From Roseburia sp. (GTDB lineage Bacteria; Bacillota; Clostridia; Lachnospirales; Lachnospiraceae): 51,261 nt of DNA. The position numbers and the translations under genes are program-made. Each line of letters starts with the position of its first letter. Within the stretch, counting starts at the first letter, position 1. The notes beneath the pieces were generated by a model. It was not told where the DNA came from and made no database searches. It saw nothing but the letters and a program-made list of their open reading frames with translations. Shown in pieces: positions 26,133 to 35,190 of the stretch. Location: contig JAGBEG010000019.1 of assembly GCA_017937095.1 (NCBI GenBank), forward strand, positions 1 through 51,261, written 5' to 3'.

Positions 26133-26774
26133 TCAATCCGTATATTCTTTTAAATCCTCAAGAAATTCTTTATACTCTTCGTCCGTCCAGTAGAAAGTCA
26201 GTTCTTCCTCTGTATATTCACGTTTTCCTTCCAACATAAAGTCTTTTCCCACGTCGTATCCCATTCTAGCCAAGACCTTTTGGGCAAATTCCCTGAAAAA
26301 CATCCCAATGCCTGTAATCACATTTCCGTCTTCCACTACCGTTTTATGAACAAAATGCGTTTTATCAATAAACGGAAATGTATCTGCCATTTGCATAAAA
26401 AATCCCGCCGTAAAATCTTTGCCGTCTAACAATCCTGCTTTTAAAAGTAACAGCGGGGCAGATGAAATCGCAGCATATACTGTATTCGCGCCTTTTCCCT
26501 TTTTCAGAAAATCAATTACTTTATGATCGTACAATGCAGGCAGCGGATTCACCGTTCCGGGAAGTATAAGACAAGCGTAATCGGAAGGTTCTGCTTCATC
26601 CACGGTTTTATTCGGAATAACCTGAAAACCGTCCTCACTTGTATATGCTTTCTTTTCGCCTGCAATAATATCGATTTTTTCTCCGAACCATACCGTAAGG
26701 CATGATGTTAAACAGGTTATTTCCAGTAAAGAAAAATCCGGGTAAATTAATACCGCATATTTCGTTTTCTCCAT
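26133..26774 (-). CDS. DJ-1/PfpI-family protein lacking the usual nucleophile Cys
   Basis: 213 residues, DJ-1/PfpI fold (KYAVLIYPDFSLLEITC at the start, ACLILPGTVNPLPAL in the middle). At the nucleophile elbow, where DJ-1 proteins have A-I-C-A, this protein reads AAISSAPLLLL with Ser104 in place of Cys. The C-terminal region after residue 175 (YTEEELTFYWTDEEYKEFLEDL) is an extra acidic tail. Without the Cys it is unlikely to act as a glyoxalase or deglycase and may have a binding role. The second DJ-1 protein in this window (44808-45365) keeps the Cys. Confidence 0.75.
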   Translation of the reverse strand: MEKTKYAVLIYPDFSLLEITCLTSCLTVWFGEKIDIIAGEKKAYTSEDGFQVIPNKTVDEAEPSDYACLILPGTVNPLPALYDHKVIDFLKKGKGANTVYAAISSAPLLLLKAGLLDGKDFTAGFFMQMADTFPFIDKTHFVHKTVVEDGNVITGIGMFFREFAQKVLARMGYDVGKDFMLEGKREYTEEELTFYWTDEEYKEFLEDLKEYTD

Positions 26775-26829
26775 AATCTAAAACCCCTCCATCCCGATTT
26801 ATCCAATTCTTTGCTTTATCACTCCCATA

Positions 26830-27867
26830 TCATAATGTTGCCGATTCATTCAAATAAGCAGAAACTATTTCTATCGCGATTTCCCTTGCCTTAGCACTGG
26901 ACACATCTTTATTTTCTGTTTCGCCCAAATATACACAAAAGTAAATTCTTTTCTCAGGAGTATCTGCAAAGCCCGTGAACCACGAATCAACGACAATACC
27001 ATAACTCATACCCATTCCAGTTTTTCCATAAATTAATATATCTGACCCGACTGGCTCTGACAGCAGCATGACCTGTTTTAATTGATTTCGTGTTTCTTCG
27101 GAATAATTTGTTTCATCCCCGAAAATACGCTCGATAACCTCTGTCTGTTCCTTTGGTGAAATCAACAGGGATGATTCAATCCAGAAGCCAGTCAAAGCCG
27201 GATTGTTATTATTTGTATTTAATTCTCCATTCCAATCAGAAATATCACAATTCCCGTATTGAAGCTCGTTTAACTCATCTTGCATCCTATCCTTTCCGAT
27301 TTCGTCAATCACCTCGCGGAAATACCAGACGCAGGAGGCATGAAATGCATCAGAAAAATTAATGTCCTGATTCCAGTCCTCGTTCCAGAATACTTCTCCG
27401 CTCCATATGCGGGTAGAATGATCCGGTTCAATGATTCCATTTTCCAGTGCAATCAAAGAAGAAATTATTTTAAAGGTAGAGCATGGGGAACGTCTGGTGA
27501 GAGCCAGTTCCTGATTATATATCTGATAGCCGTTCTCCGTCGGGTCATAGATAACAGCAGCACCATTTATTTCTTCAAAGTAATTCGACCAATCCACTTC
27601 TGTTATCATTGGTTCGACCGCTTCTTTCTGAATTAGGTCCGTTGATTCCTCTGTCTGCGTTATTTTTTCTGCGGGTGCTTCTTCCGTCTGGCTCATGTTT
27701 TCCGCTTTGCTCATATCTTCCGTCTGGCTCGTGTCTTCAGACGCCTGCACTCCCGACGCCTGATGGTCGATCACACCTCCGCTTTCTCCTGTACACCCCG
27801 GCAAAGCCATAATGGAAAACAGGAAAGCGCAACAAGAAATTTTAAATAAGACATCTTTTTTTCTCAT
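26830..27867 (-). CDS. Lipoprotein class D (OXA-type) beta-lactamase-like enzyme
   Basis: 345 residues. A signal peptide with lipobox ALPGC (Cys25) is followed by a Thr/Glu/Ser-rich linker to about residue 85, then a penicillin-recognising serine hydrolase domain. All class D landmarks are in order: STFK (Ser130-Lys133), SCV (178-180), YGN (204-206), FWI (228-230) and KTG (282-284). YGN and the order of motifs separate it from class A enzymes and ordinary PBPs. It should hydrolyse beta-lactams outside the membrane; a BlaR-like sensor domain is the main alternative, but no transmembrane signalling half or regulator gene is attached. Its start overlaps the stop of the upstream GNAT gene (ATGA). 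Confidence 0.83.
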   Translation of the reverse strand: MRKKDVLFKISCCAFLFSIMALPGCTGESGGVIDHQASGVQASEDTSQTEDMSKAENMSQTEEAPAEKITQTEESTDLIQKEAVEPMITEVDWSNYFEEINGAAVIYDPTENGYQIYNQELALTRRSPCSTFKIISSLIALENGIIEPDHSTRIWSGEVFWNEDWNQDINFSDAFHASCVWYFREVIDEIGKDRMQDELNELQYGNCDISDWNGELNTNNNNPALTGFWIESSLLISPKEQTEVIERIFGDETNYSEETRNQLKQVMLLSEPVGSDILIYGKTGMGMSYGIVVDSWFTGFADTPEKRIYFCVYLGETENKDVSSAKAREIAIEIVSAYLNESATL

Positions 27868-28325
27868 GGCTTATGTACTCGCTTTATCATTTTGATCCTG
27901 CCCGCAGATGTCTCATATTCTTCATATCCGAACTTCTCATACAGCTTGCGCGCCCGCACATTCGATTCCTCCACATGAAGAAAGATGTTTTCAAAATCAT
28001 GTTCTGTGGCATACCTCTCTGCCAGACACAGAAGCTTTCTTCCCACTCCATTTCCCCGGTGTTCCCTTGCAACCGAAAAATCATCGAGATAAATAAACGG
28101 TGTTTCCTCTTTACAATGCCCTTCCACAGACAAGAATCCGATTACCAGATCATCCGCTTTGGCAACATAGATCAGATCATTGCCTGACTCAAAAAACTTG
28201 TCCAGATATCCTTCTTCATATCCCTGAACATCATCCCGCTCGTATATTGTCTGCAACATCTGGATAAACAGTTCGTTAATCCGGTCAGCATCGTTTGCAT
28301 TTGCTTCACGTATTGTATATGGCAT
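27864..28325 (-). CDS. GNAT family N-acetyltransferase
   Basis: About 153 residues from ATG 28325 (GGAGG 9 bases upstream); a TTG six codons earlier is the alternative. FSVAREHRGNGVGRKLL is the coenzyme A-binding segment and ESNVRARKLYEKFGYEEYE the final motif. It is coupled by a 4-base overlap to the beta-lactamase-like gene downstream. Acceptor unknown. Confidence 0.87.
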   Translation of the reverse strand: MPYTIREANANDADRINELFIQMLQTIYERDDVQGYEEGYLDKFFESGNDLIYVAKADDLVIGFLSVEGHCKEETPFIYLDDFSVAREHRGNGVGRKLLCLAERYATEHDFENIFLHVEESNVRARKLYEKFGYEEYETSAGRIKMIKRVHKP

Positions 28326-28353
28326 ACTTATTTTCCTCCGCAAATTAAATTTG

Positions 28354-28800
28354 TTACTGCATCATCAATGATAGTTCTATTTCATCTTCATCCACCGCTC
28401 CAGTCTCTGTAAATCCTCTGCTTTTATATAAATTTAGTGCTTGGATATTATCTCTGTTACAGGTTAAGGTTACCCGATTTGAAGAGCCAAAAGGTTTAGC
28501 TTGGATATAATCAAGCACCCGATCCAATGCAACTCTACCATAGCCCCGTCTCTGATTTGATTCATCAATCATCATATGCCATATATCATATTCAGGGATA
28601 TCATAATCGTAAATCACCATAACATAACCAACCATAGTGTCACCTTCATATATTCCAAAAGGTTGGCATTGTTCCCTATAGACATAAGCCTGTGCAAGAC
28701 TACGAATCGGATGTGAAACAAAACGTTCTTGTTCAGATGCAAGTTTTAAATTAAATGCGTCAATAAAGTTTTCTTCTGTAATTTTTCTAAGATTAATCAT
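28354..28800 (-). CDS. GNAT acetyltransferase, spermidine acetyltransferase-like
   Basis: 148 residues. The overall pattern, with LKLASEQERFVSHPIRSLAQAYVYRE near the start and FGIYEGDTMVGYVMV, resembles BltD/PaiA-like polyamine acetyltransferases. HMMIDESNQRRGYGRVAL is the coenzyme A loop and NIQALNLYKSRGFTETG the C-terminal motif. Polyamine as the acceptor is inferred from resemblance only. Confidence 0.83.
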   Translation of the reverse strand: MINLRKITEENFIDAFNLKLASEQERFVSHPIRSLAQAYVYREQCQPFGIYEGDTMVGYVMVIYDYDIPEYDIWHMMIDESNQRRGYGRVALDRVLDYIQAKPFGSSNRVTLTCNRDNIQALNLYKSRGFTETGAVDEDEIELSLMMQ

Positions 28801-28876
28801 AAATTCCTCAAACTCCCATTTGTCGCTTTGTTCGCTATGTCTGCCTTATCACAAAATATTAATTTAGTAATCTCTG

Positions 28877-29299
28877 TCAATTATAATAAACCAGCATATC
28901 TTCATACAATTCTCTTGTTTGCCCTTCATCTCCCCATGAAAGCGGGTCATCCGCATAGCTCAGTATAAAAAATGGCTCTTCCTCCTGTATGTTTCCCGGC
29001 AGGCTTTCCCATAACGAATACATTTTTTCAGCAAATTGTTTTAGTTCGGTGCTGTCATAACACACCTTTATTTTCTCCATTAACATCTGTCCAAAGATTT
29101 CATGGTCAAAGTTGTTGTAATCAAAATGTGTTCTTATGTATATGATGCTCTCTTTCAGACTACCTGACATAAACTCCAATTCCAGCAAAACATCATCTGT
29201 CGGATTCTTAACAAATAAATCATCCAGAAACTTTTGGTATTCCTCTTCTAATAGAAATCCCTCATAAAGCAATAAAGCATATACCAACAATTCTTCCAT
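28877..29299 (-). CDS. Unrecognised acidic protein
   Basis: 140 residues, rich in Glu, Asp, Leu and Tyr, predicted mostly helical, no signal peptide or membrane segment. Repeated short acidic-hydrophobic helices (LLLYEGFLLEEEYQKFLDDL; REYED-like end) suggest a small soluble helical protein. I do not recognise a family. A weak AGGGGC lies before the ATG. It sits between two GNAT genes on the same strand, and codon bias matches them. Confidence 0.6.
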   Translation of the reverse strand: MEELLVYALLLYEGFLLEEEYQKFLDDLFVKNPTDDVLLELEFMSGSLKESIIYIRTHFDYNNFDHEIFGQMLMEKIKVCYDSTELKQFAEKMYSLWESLPGNIQEEEPFFILSYADDPLSWGDEGQTRELYEDMLVYYN

Positions 29300-29325
29300 A
29301 ATGGTTCGCCCCTATCAATTTTCCA

Positions 29326-29862
29326 TCAGACTTTCGTTTTCACCCAATCAGCCGTCAGCTCCAGTTCTAAACATTTCCATTGTTCACCCATAACCGGATA
29401 ATACACCGCTTCAGCGGTCCAAACATCCTGAAAACCGGCTGCTTTATAGCAAAAATAGGCAGACGGGTTATTCTCAAAAACGCCTATTGTAATCTTATCA
29501 GCCTTTAATATATCAAATGCGTATTTTATGGAAAGGCGGATCATTTCTTTTCCATAGCCCATACCTCGTTTGGAATCATCTACTATTACAAAACCAAAAC
29601 GCAAAGTGGACTTCTTTTCATCTGTAAACCTCATGATCAGATGTCCGACGATACCATTCTCATCGAAAGCCGTCATCGGATAAAAATTATCCGGTTCAAC
29701 GCAATCGCCGTTGAAATCTGTATATTTCCTGTTTATATCATCCGCTGTGATTGGAAATGATTCATACCTGTCAGCACTCCATTTACGCAGGGAACGTTCA
29801 TCTTTGATCCATTTAACGATATATTGTGCATCACATTTTTTATATGGTCTTAGACATAACAT
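29326..29862 (-). CDS. GNAT acetyltransferase, RimL-like
   Basis: 178 residues from ATG 29862, with GGAGGAG upstream; the open frame extends 13 codons further without a ribosome binding site. VDDSKRGMGYGKEMIRL is the coenzyme A loop and GVFENNPSAYFCYKAAGFQDVW the final motif. It belongs to the same broad RimJ/RimL type as the gene at 23448. Acceptor unknown. Confidence 0.86.
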   Translation of the reverse strand: MLCLRPYKKCDAQYIVKWIKDERSLRKWSADRYESFPITADDINRKYTDFNGDCVEPDNFYPMTAFDENGIVGHLIMRFTDEKKSTLRFGFVIVDDSKRGMGYGKEMIRLSIKYAFDILKADKITIGVFENNPSAYFCYKAAGFQDVWTAEAVYYPVMGEQWKCLELELTADWVKTKV

Positions 29863-30038
29863 CTTTTGAATTTCTCCTCCAAATTCTGATTGAGCTTTCA
29901 CCTGTTTTAAGGAATTTAATAACTGTTATATTTTGTTATTAAATTTCTCACAAGCCCTTGAAAACACTAAGTTTGTGACAGGTGAGCTTTCCCTTGTGTT
30001 ATATCTTCCCATATAAGTTTACGAACTCTGATAAGGAA

Positions 30039-30052
30039 AAAAATAAGGGAAA
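30039..30052 (+). repeat. Left copy of a 14-bp direct repeat (possible att remnant)
   Basis: AAAAATAAGGGAAA is identical to 35220-35233, 5.2 kb away. The interval between holds a recombinase tail and a broken element-type gene. The repeat is A-rich, so chance is a real alternative. Confidence 0.4.
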
Positions 30053-30149
30053 GAAAATCATATAAAACAGTATAACACAAAATAAAACTGACATGGTGAA
30101 CTGATTGAGATGCTTCTATATTTTCTGATTGATTTGAAGGAGACACAAC

Positions 30150-30386
30150 ATGAATACCATTTACGCAGAATACAATATGTACCATAATAGTATCGACATT
30201 TACACATCCGCTGGATATATGCTACGCGTTGACTGTACTAAAGCAGAAGATGGATGAAAAACTACTCCCTGCTCACAATGCTCTTTAAATGCTCTTGCGA
30301 TTGATGAACCATTGGAATATGCCAGGCTGTATCTTGATGGGGCTATGCAGATGTGGGTTGATGCAGAAGATTTCTTGGAAATATAG
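30150..30386 (+). pseudogene. DUF6061-like gene with in-frame stop
   Basis: A good ribosome binding site (GAAGGAG) precedes ATG 30150. The frame MNTIYAEYNMYHNSIDIYTS continues to a TGA at 30255-30257, then goes on in the same frame through ALAIDEPLEYARLYLDGAMQ to TAG at 30384-30386, 78 codons in all. The pattern (Y-N-M, I-D-I-Y, D-P-L-x-Y-A-x-L-x-L-x-G) resembles DUF6061 proteins, which are common on Clostridia conjugative elements. A terminator follows at once. It is the only plus-strand gene between 20 and 34 kb, fitting an inserted element. Family call is moderate. Confidence 0.6.
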
Positions 30387-30396
30387 CAAACTATAT

Positions 30397-30439
30397 GGCA
30401 TATCTGATATATAAAACTCAATATCAGATATGCCTTTTT
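30397..30439 (+). terminator. Intrinsic terminator after the DUF6061-like remnant
   Basis: A perfect 14-bp stem, GGCATATCTGATAT with ATATCAGATATGCC, and a run of five T. Confidence 0.9.
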
Positions 30440-30566
30440 AGTATAATCGTTGAAATATTATTTTACATATTTGGTTGAATCGCAAGAGATTGACTATAAT
30501 AAAACACTCACGCCACCTATAAATACGGTGACATTCTCGAAATTGTTAATGTTACACAAAAGCTTA
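30440..30566. other. Short gap with a protein-like remnant
   Basis: On the plus strand, bases about 30511-30590 read THATYKYGDILEIVNVTQKL without a start codon and run into the end of the PHP gene on the other strand. It may be a leftover of an element gene; I cannot assign it. Confidence 0.25.
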
Positions 30567-31418
30567 TTATAGTTGATGATAGACGGGTTTCATTTTATCA
30601 AAAGTACAAAACTCTTTGAAACCAAGTGTTTTTAATTCTTGTTTTGTCTCATCAATAAACGCTCCCAGATGTTCTGGTTTATGACTGTCGCTTCCAATGG
30701 TAAGTATATGTCCTCCCAATTCCTGATATAATTTTAAAATATCTCGTGACGGGGTGAGATCAGACAATCCGTATCTGTAACTGGAAGTATTTACCTCGAT
30801 TCCTTTTTCGTCAGCAATTACTATTTTTAAAATTTTAGTTAGTATCGGCTTTAATTCTTCAAATGGATAAGTACCTGCTTTATCATATCTGGTAATCAAA
30901 TCCATGTGCCCTAAAACACTGTAATTGTGATAGTTCTGAACAAGATATAGTAGTTCCTCATAATAGCGTTCATTATATTCTTTTTGTGTCCTGCCACATT
31001 GAAAATCCTGAGTCCAAAACTCTTTATCCTCCACTTCATGAACTGAAAGAAGGATAAAATCAAAAGGATATTTAGCGTACAATTTTTCATATTGTTTTAT
31101 TGTATGTGCCTGCATACCAAATTCCATTCCAAACTTTAGCGTAATCTTATCTCCGTACTGCGCTTTCACCTTCTGATAAGTTTTATAATATAATGGATAG
31201 TTAACATTGAGTATCGGCATATTTTCCGGTTCCCCCGGTATTCCTTCCCGGTACCTTACTTTTTCACCATCATCCCAGTCATTTTTCACCCCATAATCAA
31301 CGTGATCCGTGAAACATATTTCATCAAGCCCAATTACTATAGAGTCCCTTACAACCTGTTCCATTAAATATACGGAGTCATCGCTAAATTCTGTATGCAC
31401 ATGATAATCTGCCTTCAT
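30567..31418 (-). CDS. PHP-family phosphatase, histidinol-phosphatase-like
   Basis: 283 residues from ATG 31418 (AAAGG 7 bases upstream), giving the family opening MKADYHVHTEFSDD; an ATG seven codons earlier has a poorly placed site. PHP metal ligands are visible: HVH (HxH), DHVD, SVHEVED, LGHMDLI and GSDSH. Monofunctional histidinol phosphatases (HisK) have this layout, but many PHP paralogs act on other phosphates. No his genes are nearby. It is last in a run with two sugar O-acetyltransferases and a MATE transporter. Confidence 0.82.
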   Translation of the reverse strand: MKADYHVHTEFSDDSVYLMEQVVRDSIVIGLDEICFTDHVDYGVKNDWDDGEKVRYREGIPGEPENMPILNVNYPLYYKTYQKVKAQYGDKITLKFGMEFGMQAHTIKQYEKLYAKYPFDFILLSVHEVEDKEFWTQDFQCGRTQKEYNERYYEELLYLVQNYHNYSVLGHMDLITRYDKAGTYPFEELKPILTKILKIVIADEKGIEVNTSSYRYGLSDLTPSRDILKLYQELGGHILTIGSDSHKPEHLGAFIDETKQELKTLGFKEFCTFDKMKPVYHQL

Positions 31419-31442
31419 TGTTCTACCTTTCACTTCCATTTC

Positions 31443-32063
31443 CTATCGTAGCTTGCGTTCTTCTTCCAAATCAAATTCATCAATCACACGGTCTTTATAA
31501 TAATAAATCTGATCCTGTTCTCCAATTTCACGAATCACTTTGCATGGATTGCCGGCTGCAACTGAATTAGCCGGAACGTCATGAGTCACTACACTTCCAG
31601 CTCCAATCACACTGTTTTCTCCAATATGAACACCCGGACAAATGGTCACACCAGCTCCAATCCAGCAATTATCCTCAATTGTTACCGAATCCGTATACAT
31701 ATACTCCCTCATCTTTGGATTAACAGGATGCCCTACCGTAGCTATTGTAACCGCCGGACCAAACATTACTTTTTTACCAATGATAATTTTCCCATCATCA
31801 ACGAAATTACAGTTGAAATTTAAGTAACAGCCTTCCCCTATGGTAATATTAGTCCCATAACAACAGTAAAAAGGCGGTTCTACCCACGCATTTGTAGCTT
31901 TTCCTAAAAGCTCATTTAATGCCAGCATTCTCGCCTTTACATCATCAGGCATAGTAGAATTAAACTGAATCATTCTTTTTTTACAGTTTGTCCGATCTTC
32001 CGGAAGCCCTTCACAATAATCTGTAAATAATTTTCCGGCTACAATACGTTCTCTCATGGTCAT
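31443..32063 (-). CDS. Sugar O-acetyltransferase (maltose/galactoside type)
   Basis: 206 residues from ATG 32063 (AGGAGG 9 bases upstream). The N-terminal Mac domain (residues about 1-55) is followed by left-handed beta-helix hexapeptide repeats (IGENSVIGAGSVVTHDVPANSV) and the catalytic-type His region NPKMREYMYTDSV preceded by TVGHPV. Acetylates a sugar 6-hydroxyl with acetyl-CoA. It directly follows a close paralog, whose stop is one base before this start. Confidence 0.88.
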   Translation of the reverse strand: MTMRERIVAGKLFTDYCEGLPEDRTNCKKRMIQFNSTMPDDVKARMLALNELLGKATNAWVEPPFYCCYGTNITIGEGCYLNFNCNFVDDGKIIIGKKVMFGPAVTIATVGHPVNPKMREYMYTDSVTIEDNCWIGAGVTICPGVHIGENSVIGAGSVVTHDVPANSVAAGNPCKVIREIGEQDQIYYYKDRVIDEFDLEEERKLR

Positions 32064-32064
32064 A

Positions 32065-32694
32065 TTATTTTTCCTCCTGTGCACATATCATATCCCATGC
32101 TTCATCATCAATTTCTTCATTGTGAAACAATTTTTTCTTGTCTCCATCTGTTATTTTTCTGATCACACGACATGGATTTCCCGCTGTAATAGACCAATCC
32201 GGGATATCTTTTGTTACAACACTGCCTGCACCAATTACTACATTGTCTCCAATATGTACGCCAGGACACACTACTGTATTTCCTCCAAGCCATACATTAT
32301 CCCCGATGGTAACCTCTTTTCCATATTCAAAAGCAGAATTACGCGTATCCGGATAAATTGGATGTCCTGCCGTATAAATAGATACATTAGGTGCCATCTG
32401 GCAGTTATCACCGATTTTTACTTTTGCCACATCTATAATCGTACAGTTATAATTTGCAAAAAAATTTTTACCTACTTCAATATGTGAACCATAATCGCAG
32501 TAAAAAGGCGGGTTAATACATGCACCTTCAGATTTTCCCAAAAGTTCTTTTACTATTTCTGCAATCCCATCAAAATCCGACCGATCTGCAAAATTAAGTT
32601 TTTGCAGGATTTTTCTGCACTTCATCTGTTCTTCCATGACTGCTTCATCTGAAACGTAAGCAAGCTGCATATCTCTTCTTTTTTTCATGTCCAT
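32065..32694 (-). CDS. Sugar O-acetyltransferase (maltose/galactoside type), paralog
   Basis: 209 residues with the same plan as the next gene: Mac domain, then TAGHPIYPDTRN and hexapeptide repeats VHIGDNVVIGAGSVVTKDIP. The stop TAA (32065-32067) lies within the ribosome binding region of the next gene, so the pair is coupled and likely arose by tandem duplication. GGAGAA lies before the ATG. Confidence 0.88.
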   Translation of the reverse strand: MDMKKRRDMQLAYVSDEAVMEEQMKCRKILQKLNFADRSDFDGIAEIVKELLGKSEGACINPPFYCDYGSHIEVGKNFFANYNCTIIDVAKVKIGDNCQMAPNVSIYTAGHPIYPDTRNSAFEYGKEVTIGDNVWLGGNTVVCPGVHIGDNVVIGAGSVVTKDIPDWSITAGNPCRVIRKITDGDKKKLFHNEEIDDEAWDMICAQEEK

Positions 32695-32697
32695 AAT

Positions 32698-34041
32698 TTA
32701 ATTCTCCGTTTCTGTTAAATTTTTTAACCATTTATATTGTCTGTAATGTTTAAATACTGCCGGAAGTTTTACCAGTTCATCAAGACTTAAGACAAAATAC
32801 ACCATCCGCACCGGCAATTTCAGTACGAATGCCGCGATACATCCCAGCGGGACTGCAAAGCACCACATGGTAACCACATCACACATTAAGCCAAATTTTG
32901 TATCTCCTCCTGCTGGAAAAATACCACCTATTGTCATAGAATTGATTGATTTTCCTATTACATAATAACTGCTTATAAACAGCATATACTTTAAATATCC
33001 TGTTGCTGTATCGGTCAGATTCGTGAAATGCAAAATTACAGGTGTCACAAGAAGAATCATTCCCCCCGTCAGCAAACCCCAAAATACTGCAATTTTGCAT
33101 AAAATATTTCCGTTTTTCCTTGCTTCGGATAAGTTTCCTTCACCAAGCAGATTTCCAACGATAATACTTCCACCATATCCAAAACCAGTACAACCGCAGA
33201 TTAAAAGATTTTTGGTTATATTTGCAATAGAATTGGCTGCGACAGCATCGGAACCAAGATGTCCAAGTATGACAGAATACATGGTAAATCCACCACCCCA
33301 GACAAGTTCATTAAAGAGTACCGGATAAACGTGCTTCCAGAATTTCCTTGTTATATTGACTTCCCTGTCTTTTGTGTCTGCTATTCCAATCCAAAGTTCC
33401 TTGTTAAGGTGCAAAATATATATTGTAATAACCAGACCAAGCCCATTTGCAATGACAGTAGCCAATGCTGCACCCGCAATCTCCATTCTTGGGAACCCAA
33501 AGTATCCGTAAATTAGAATAGCATTCAGTACAATATTAACACAGACAACGACTGTACTTATCATAGTACATTTGCCTGCATAACCGCAATTTTTCAATAT
33601 TCCCTGCAAAACTTGTAGAACTCCCGAAAACATATAGGATAATCCAATCAGTTTCAAATACTTAATACCATAATCAATCAGTGTAGTATCGTTTGTAAAC
33701 AGTCGCATGAGAGTTTCAGGAATAAATAATGTTGCAATCAGAAAGAGGACTGAAATTATTAATACATATTTTAATACAAGTCCTGCTGATGTCCGTAATC
33801 CATCAAAGTCTTTTTTTCCATAATACTGTGCAACAAACATATTTTCCCCTATTGTAAGTGCTGTTAAAATCAAATTGAAAACAAATGTGATCTGCGAAGC
33901 CAGCGAAACTGCTGACAGAGCGTTCTGATTTAGTCCTCCCAGCATAAAAGCATCACATGCACTTACAAGTGCCAGCATAAACTGCTGTGCTGTAATGGGC
34001 AGGGCAAGTTTCAGAATTTTATTTCTGAATTCGTTTTCCAT
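32698..34041 (-). CDS. MATE-family efflux transporter
   Basis: 447 residues, about 12 transmembrane segments in two repeated halves, the MATE size and layout. ITAQQFMLALVSACDAFMLG opens the first helix with the conserved region, and the second half begins at about residue 240 (VLFNELVWGGGFTMYSVILG). Exports cationic drugs or metabolites in exchange for Na+ or H+. It heads the run MATE - two sugar O-acetyltransferases - PHP phosphatase, divergent from an AraC regulator, so its expression is probably controlled by that regulator. Confidence 0.92.
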   Translation of the reverse strand: MENEFRNKILKLALPITAQQFMLALVSACDAFMLGGLNQNALSAVSLASQITFVFNLILTALTIGENMFVAQYYGKKDFDGLRTSAGLVLKYVLIISVLFLIATLFIPETLMRLFTNDTTLIDYGIKYLKLIGLSYMFSGVLQVLQGILKNCGYAGKCTMISTVVVCVNIVLNAILIYGYFGFPRMEIAGAALATVIANGLGLVITIYILHLNKELWIGIADTKDREVNITRKFWKHVYPVLFNELVWGGGFTMYSVILGHLGSDAVAANSIANITKNLLICGCTGFGYGGSIIVGNLLGEGNLSEARKNGNILCKIAVFWGLLTGGMILLVTPVILHFTNLTDTATGYLKYMLFISSYYVIGKSINSMTIGGIFPAGGDTKFGLMCDVVTMWCFAVPLGCIAAFVLKLPVRMVYFVLSLDELVKLPAVFKHYRQYKWLKNLTETEN

Positions 34042-34153
34042 CTATAATTTTTTTCCTTTCTGCGCGCAATATAAAGATAAACAAATTTTATTGATTTTTA
34101 TACCAGAATCAGCCATAATAATATAACAAACGTTCGCAAAGGAGATGATTTTG

Positions 34154-35176
34154 ATGGAAGTATGTCCAAGCACTGCTTTAAATTCGGATGCATCTGAAAA
34201 TGTTGCCTATAACAATCCGGACTTTCCTGCATATATAAAAAAGGGACAGCTCTCAAGCTATCCTGATTTTCGTGCAGTCAGTCATTGGCATGACGATCTG
34301 GAATTTATCCTGATTTTAGAGGGACAGATGTTTTATGATGTGAATGGTCAGAAGATTTCTTTGCAAACGGGAGAGGGGATTTTTGTAAACAGCCGCTGCT
34401 TTCATTATGGCTATTCCGATACTCATACAGAATGTCTCTTTATCTGTATTCTGTTATCCCCCCTGTTACTTTCTGTAAATACTTATTTTGTAGAAAATTG
34501 TTTAAATCCTCTGATACAGAATATTCGTTTTCCCTATCAAAAACTGAATCCATCTATTCAGTGGCAGAATTCTGTTCTTCGTGACCTTGAAATGCTTTAC
34601 GAAAAAAATATGGACAAAATACAGCCATTTATTACTCTGGAAAGAACAGTTCATATTTTCCGGCTGCTTGCTGAAAATATGAACTGTTTTCCAGACTATG
34701 ATAAAGATACAGAGGACATTCTGGTTCTCACTGAAATGATTGGATATGTGCAGAAAAATTATCCCCAAAAAATTTTGCTTAAAGATATTTCGTCCTCCGG
34801 AAATTGCTGCAAAACAAAATGCACTTCCCTTTTCCAGAAATATCTGAATACTTCACCTATGATATATCTGAGCCGCTATCGTTTGGAAAAATCTGTTTTT
34901 CTTCTTCGAAATACTGGCATGTCTGTTACTGAGATAGCATATACCTGTGGATTTTCAAATAGCAGTTACTTTTGTGAACTTTTTCATAAGTATTATAATA
35001 CCACCCCTGGGAAGTTTAGAACCAACATACTCTCAAACGGAGTTGCTCCGAAGGATGTGCAGGAGCTGCTAGGACACTCAGATGTCAGTACCACTATGAA
35101 TGTCAATGCTCACTCCACCAGAAAAGCTAAGCGAGATTCAGCAAGGCTTGTCGACAAGGTGGCAGGCAATGAATAA
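34154..35176 (+). CDS. AraC-family regulator fused to an inactive tyrosine-recombinase tail
   Basis: 340 residues from ATG 34154 (AAAGGAG about 9 bases upstream); an ATG at 34145 lies inside the ribosome binding site. An N-terminal cupin sensor (SHWHDDLEFILILEGQMFYD) and a C-terminal double helix-turn-helix (MSVTEIAYTCGFSNSSYFCE, ending TTPGKFRTN) make a complete AraC protein. From about 35027 the frame continues into GVAPKDVQELLGHSDVSTTM, the end of a phage/ICE integrase. There the catalytic Tyr (normally NVYAH) is Asn (NVNAH), so the tail cannot recombine DNA. It diverges from the MATE gene and probably regulates it. Confidence 0.85.
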   Translation: MEVCPSTALNSDASENVAYNNPDFPAYIKKGQLSSYPDFRAVSHWHDDLEFILILEGQMFYDVNGQKISLQTGEGIFVNSRCFHYGYSDTHTECLFICILLSPLLLSVNTYFVENCLNPLIQNIRFPYQKLNPSIQWQNSVLRDLEMLYEKNMDKIQPFITLERTVHIFRLLAENMNCFPDYDKDTEDILVLTEMIGYVQKNYPQKILLKDISSSGNCCKTKCTSLFQKYLNTSPMIYLSRYRLEKSVFLLRNTGMSVTEIAYTCGFSNSSYFCELFHKYYNTTPGKFRTNILSNGVAPKDVQELLGHSDVSTTMNVNAHSTRKAKRDSARLVDKVAGNE

Positions 35177-35190
35177 AAAGAAATTTCCCT

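Noticed and set aside
30255-30257. TGA as selenocysteine codon
   Set aside because: No SECIS-like hairpin is evident right after it and the family has no redox Cys at this point.
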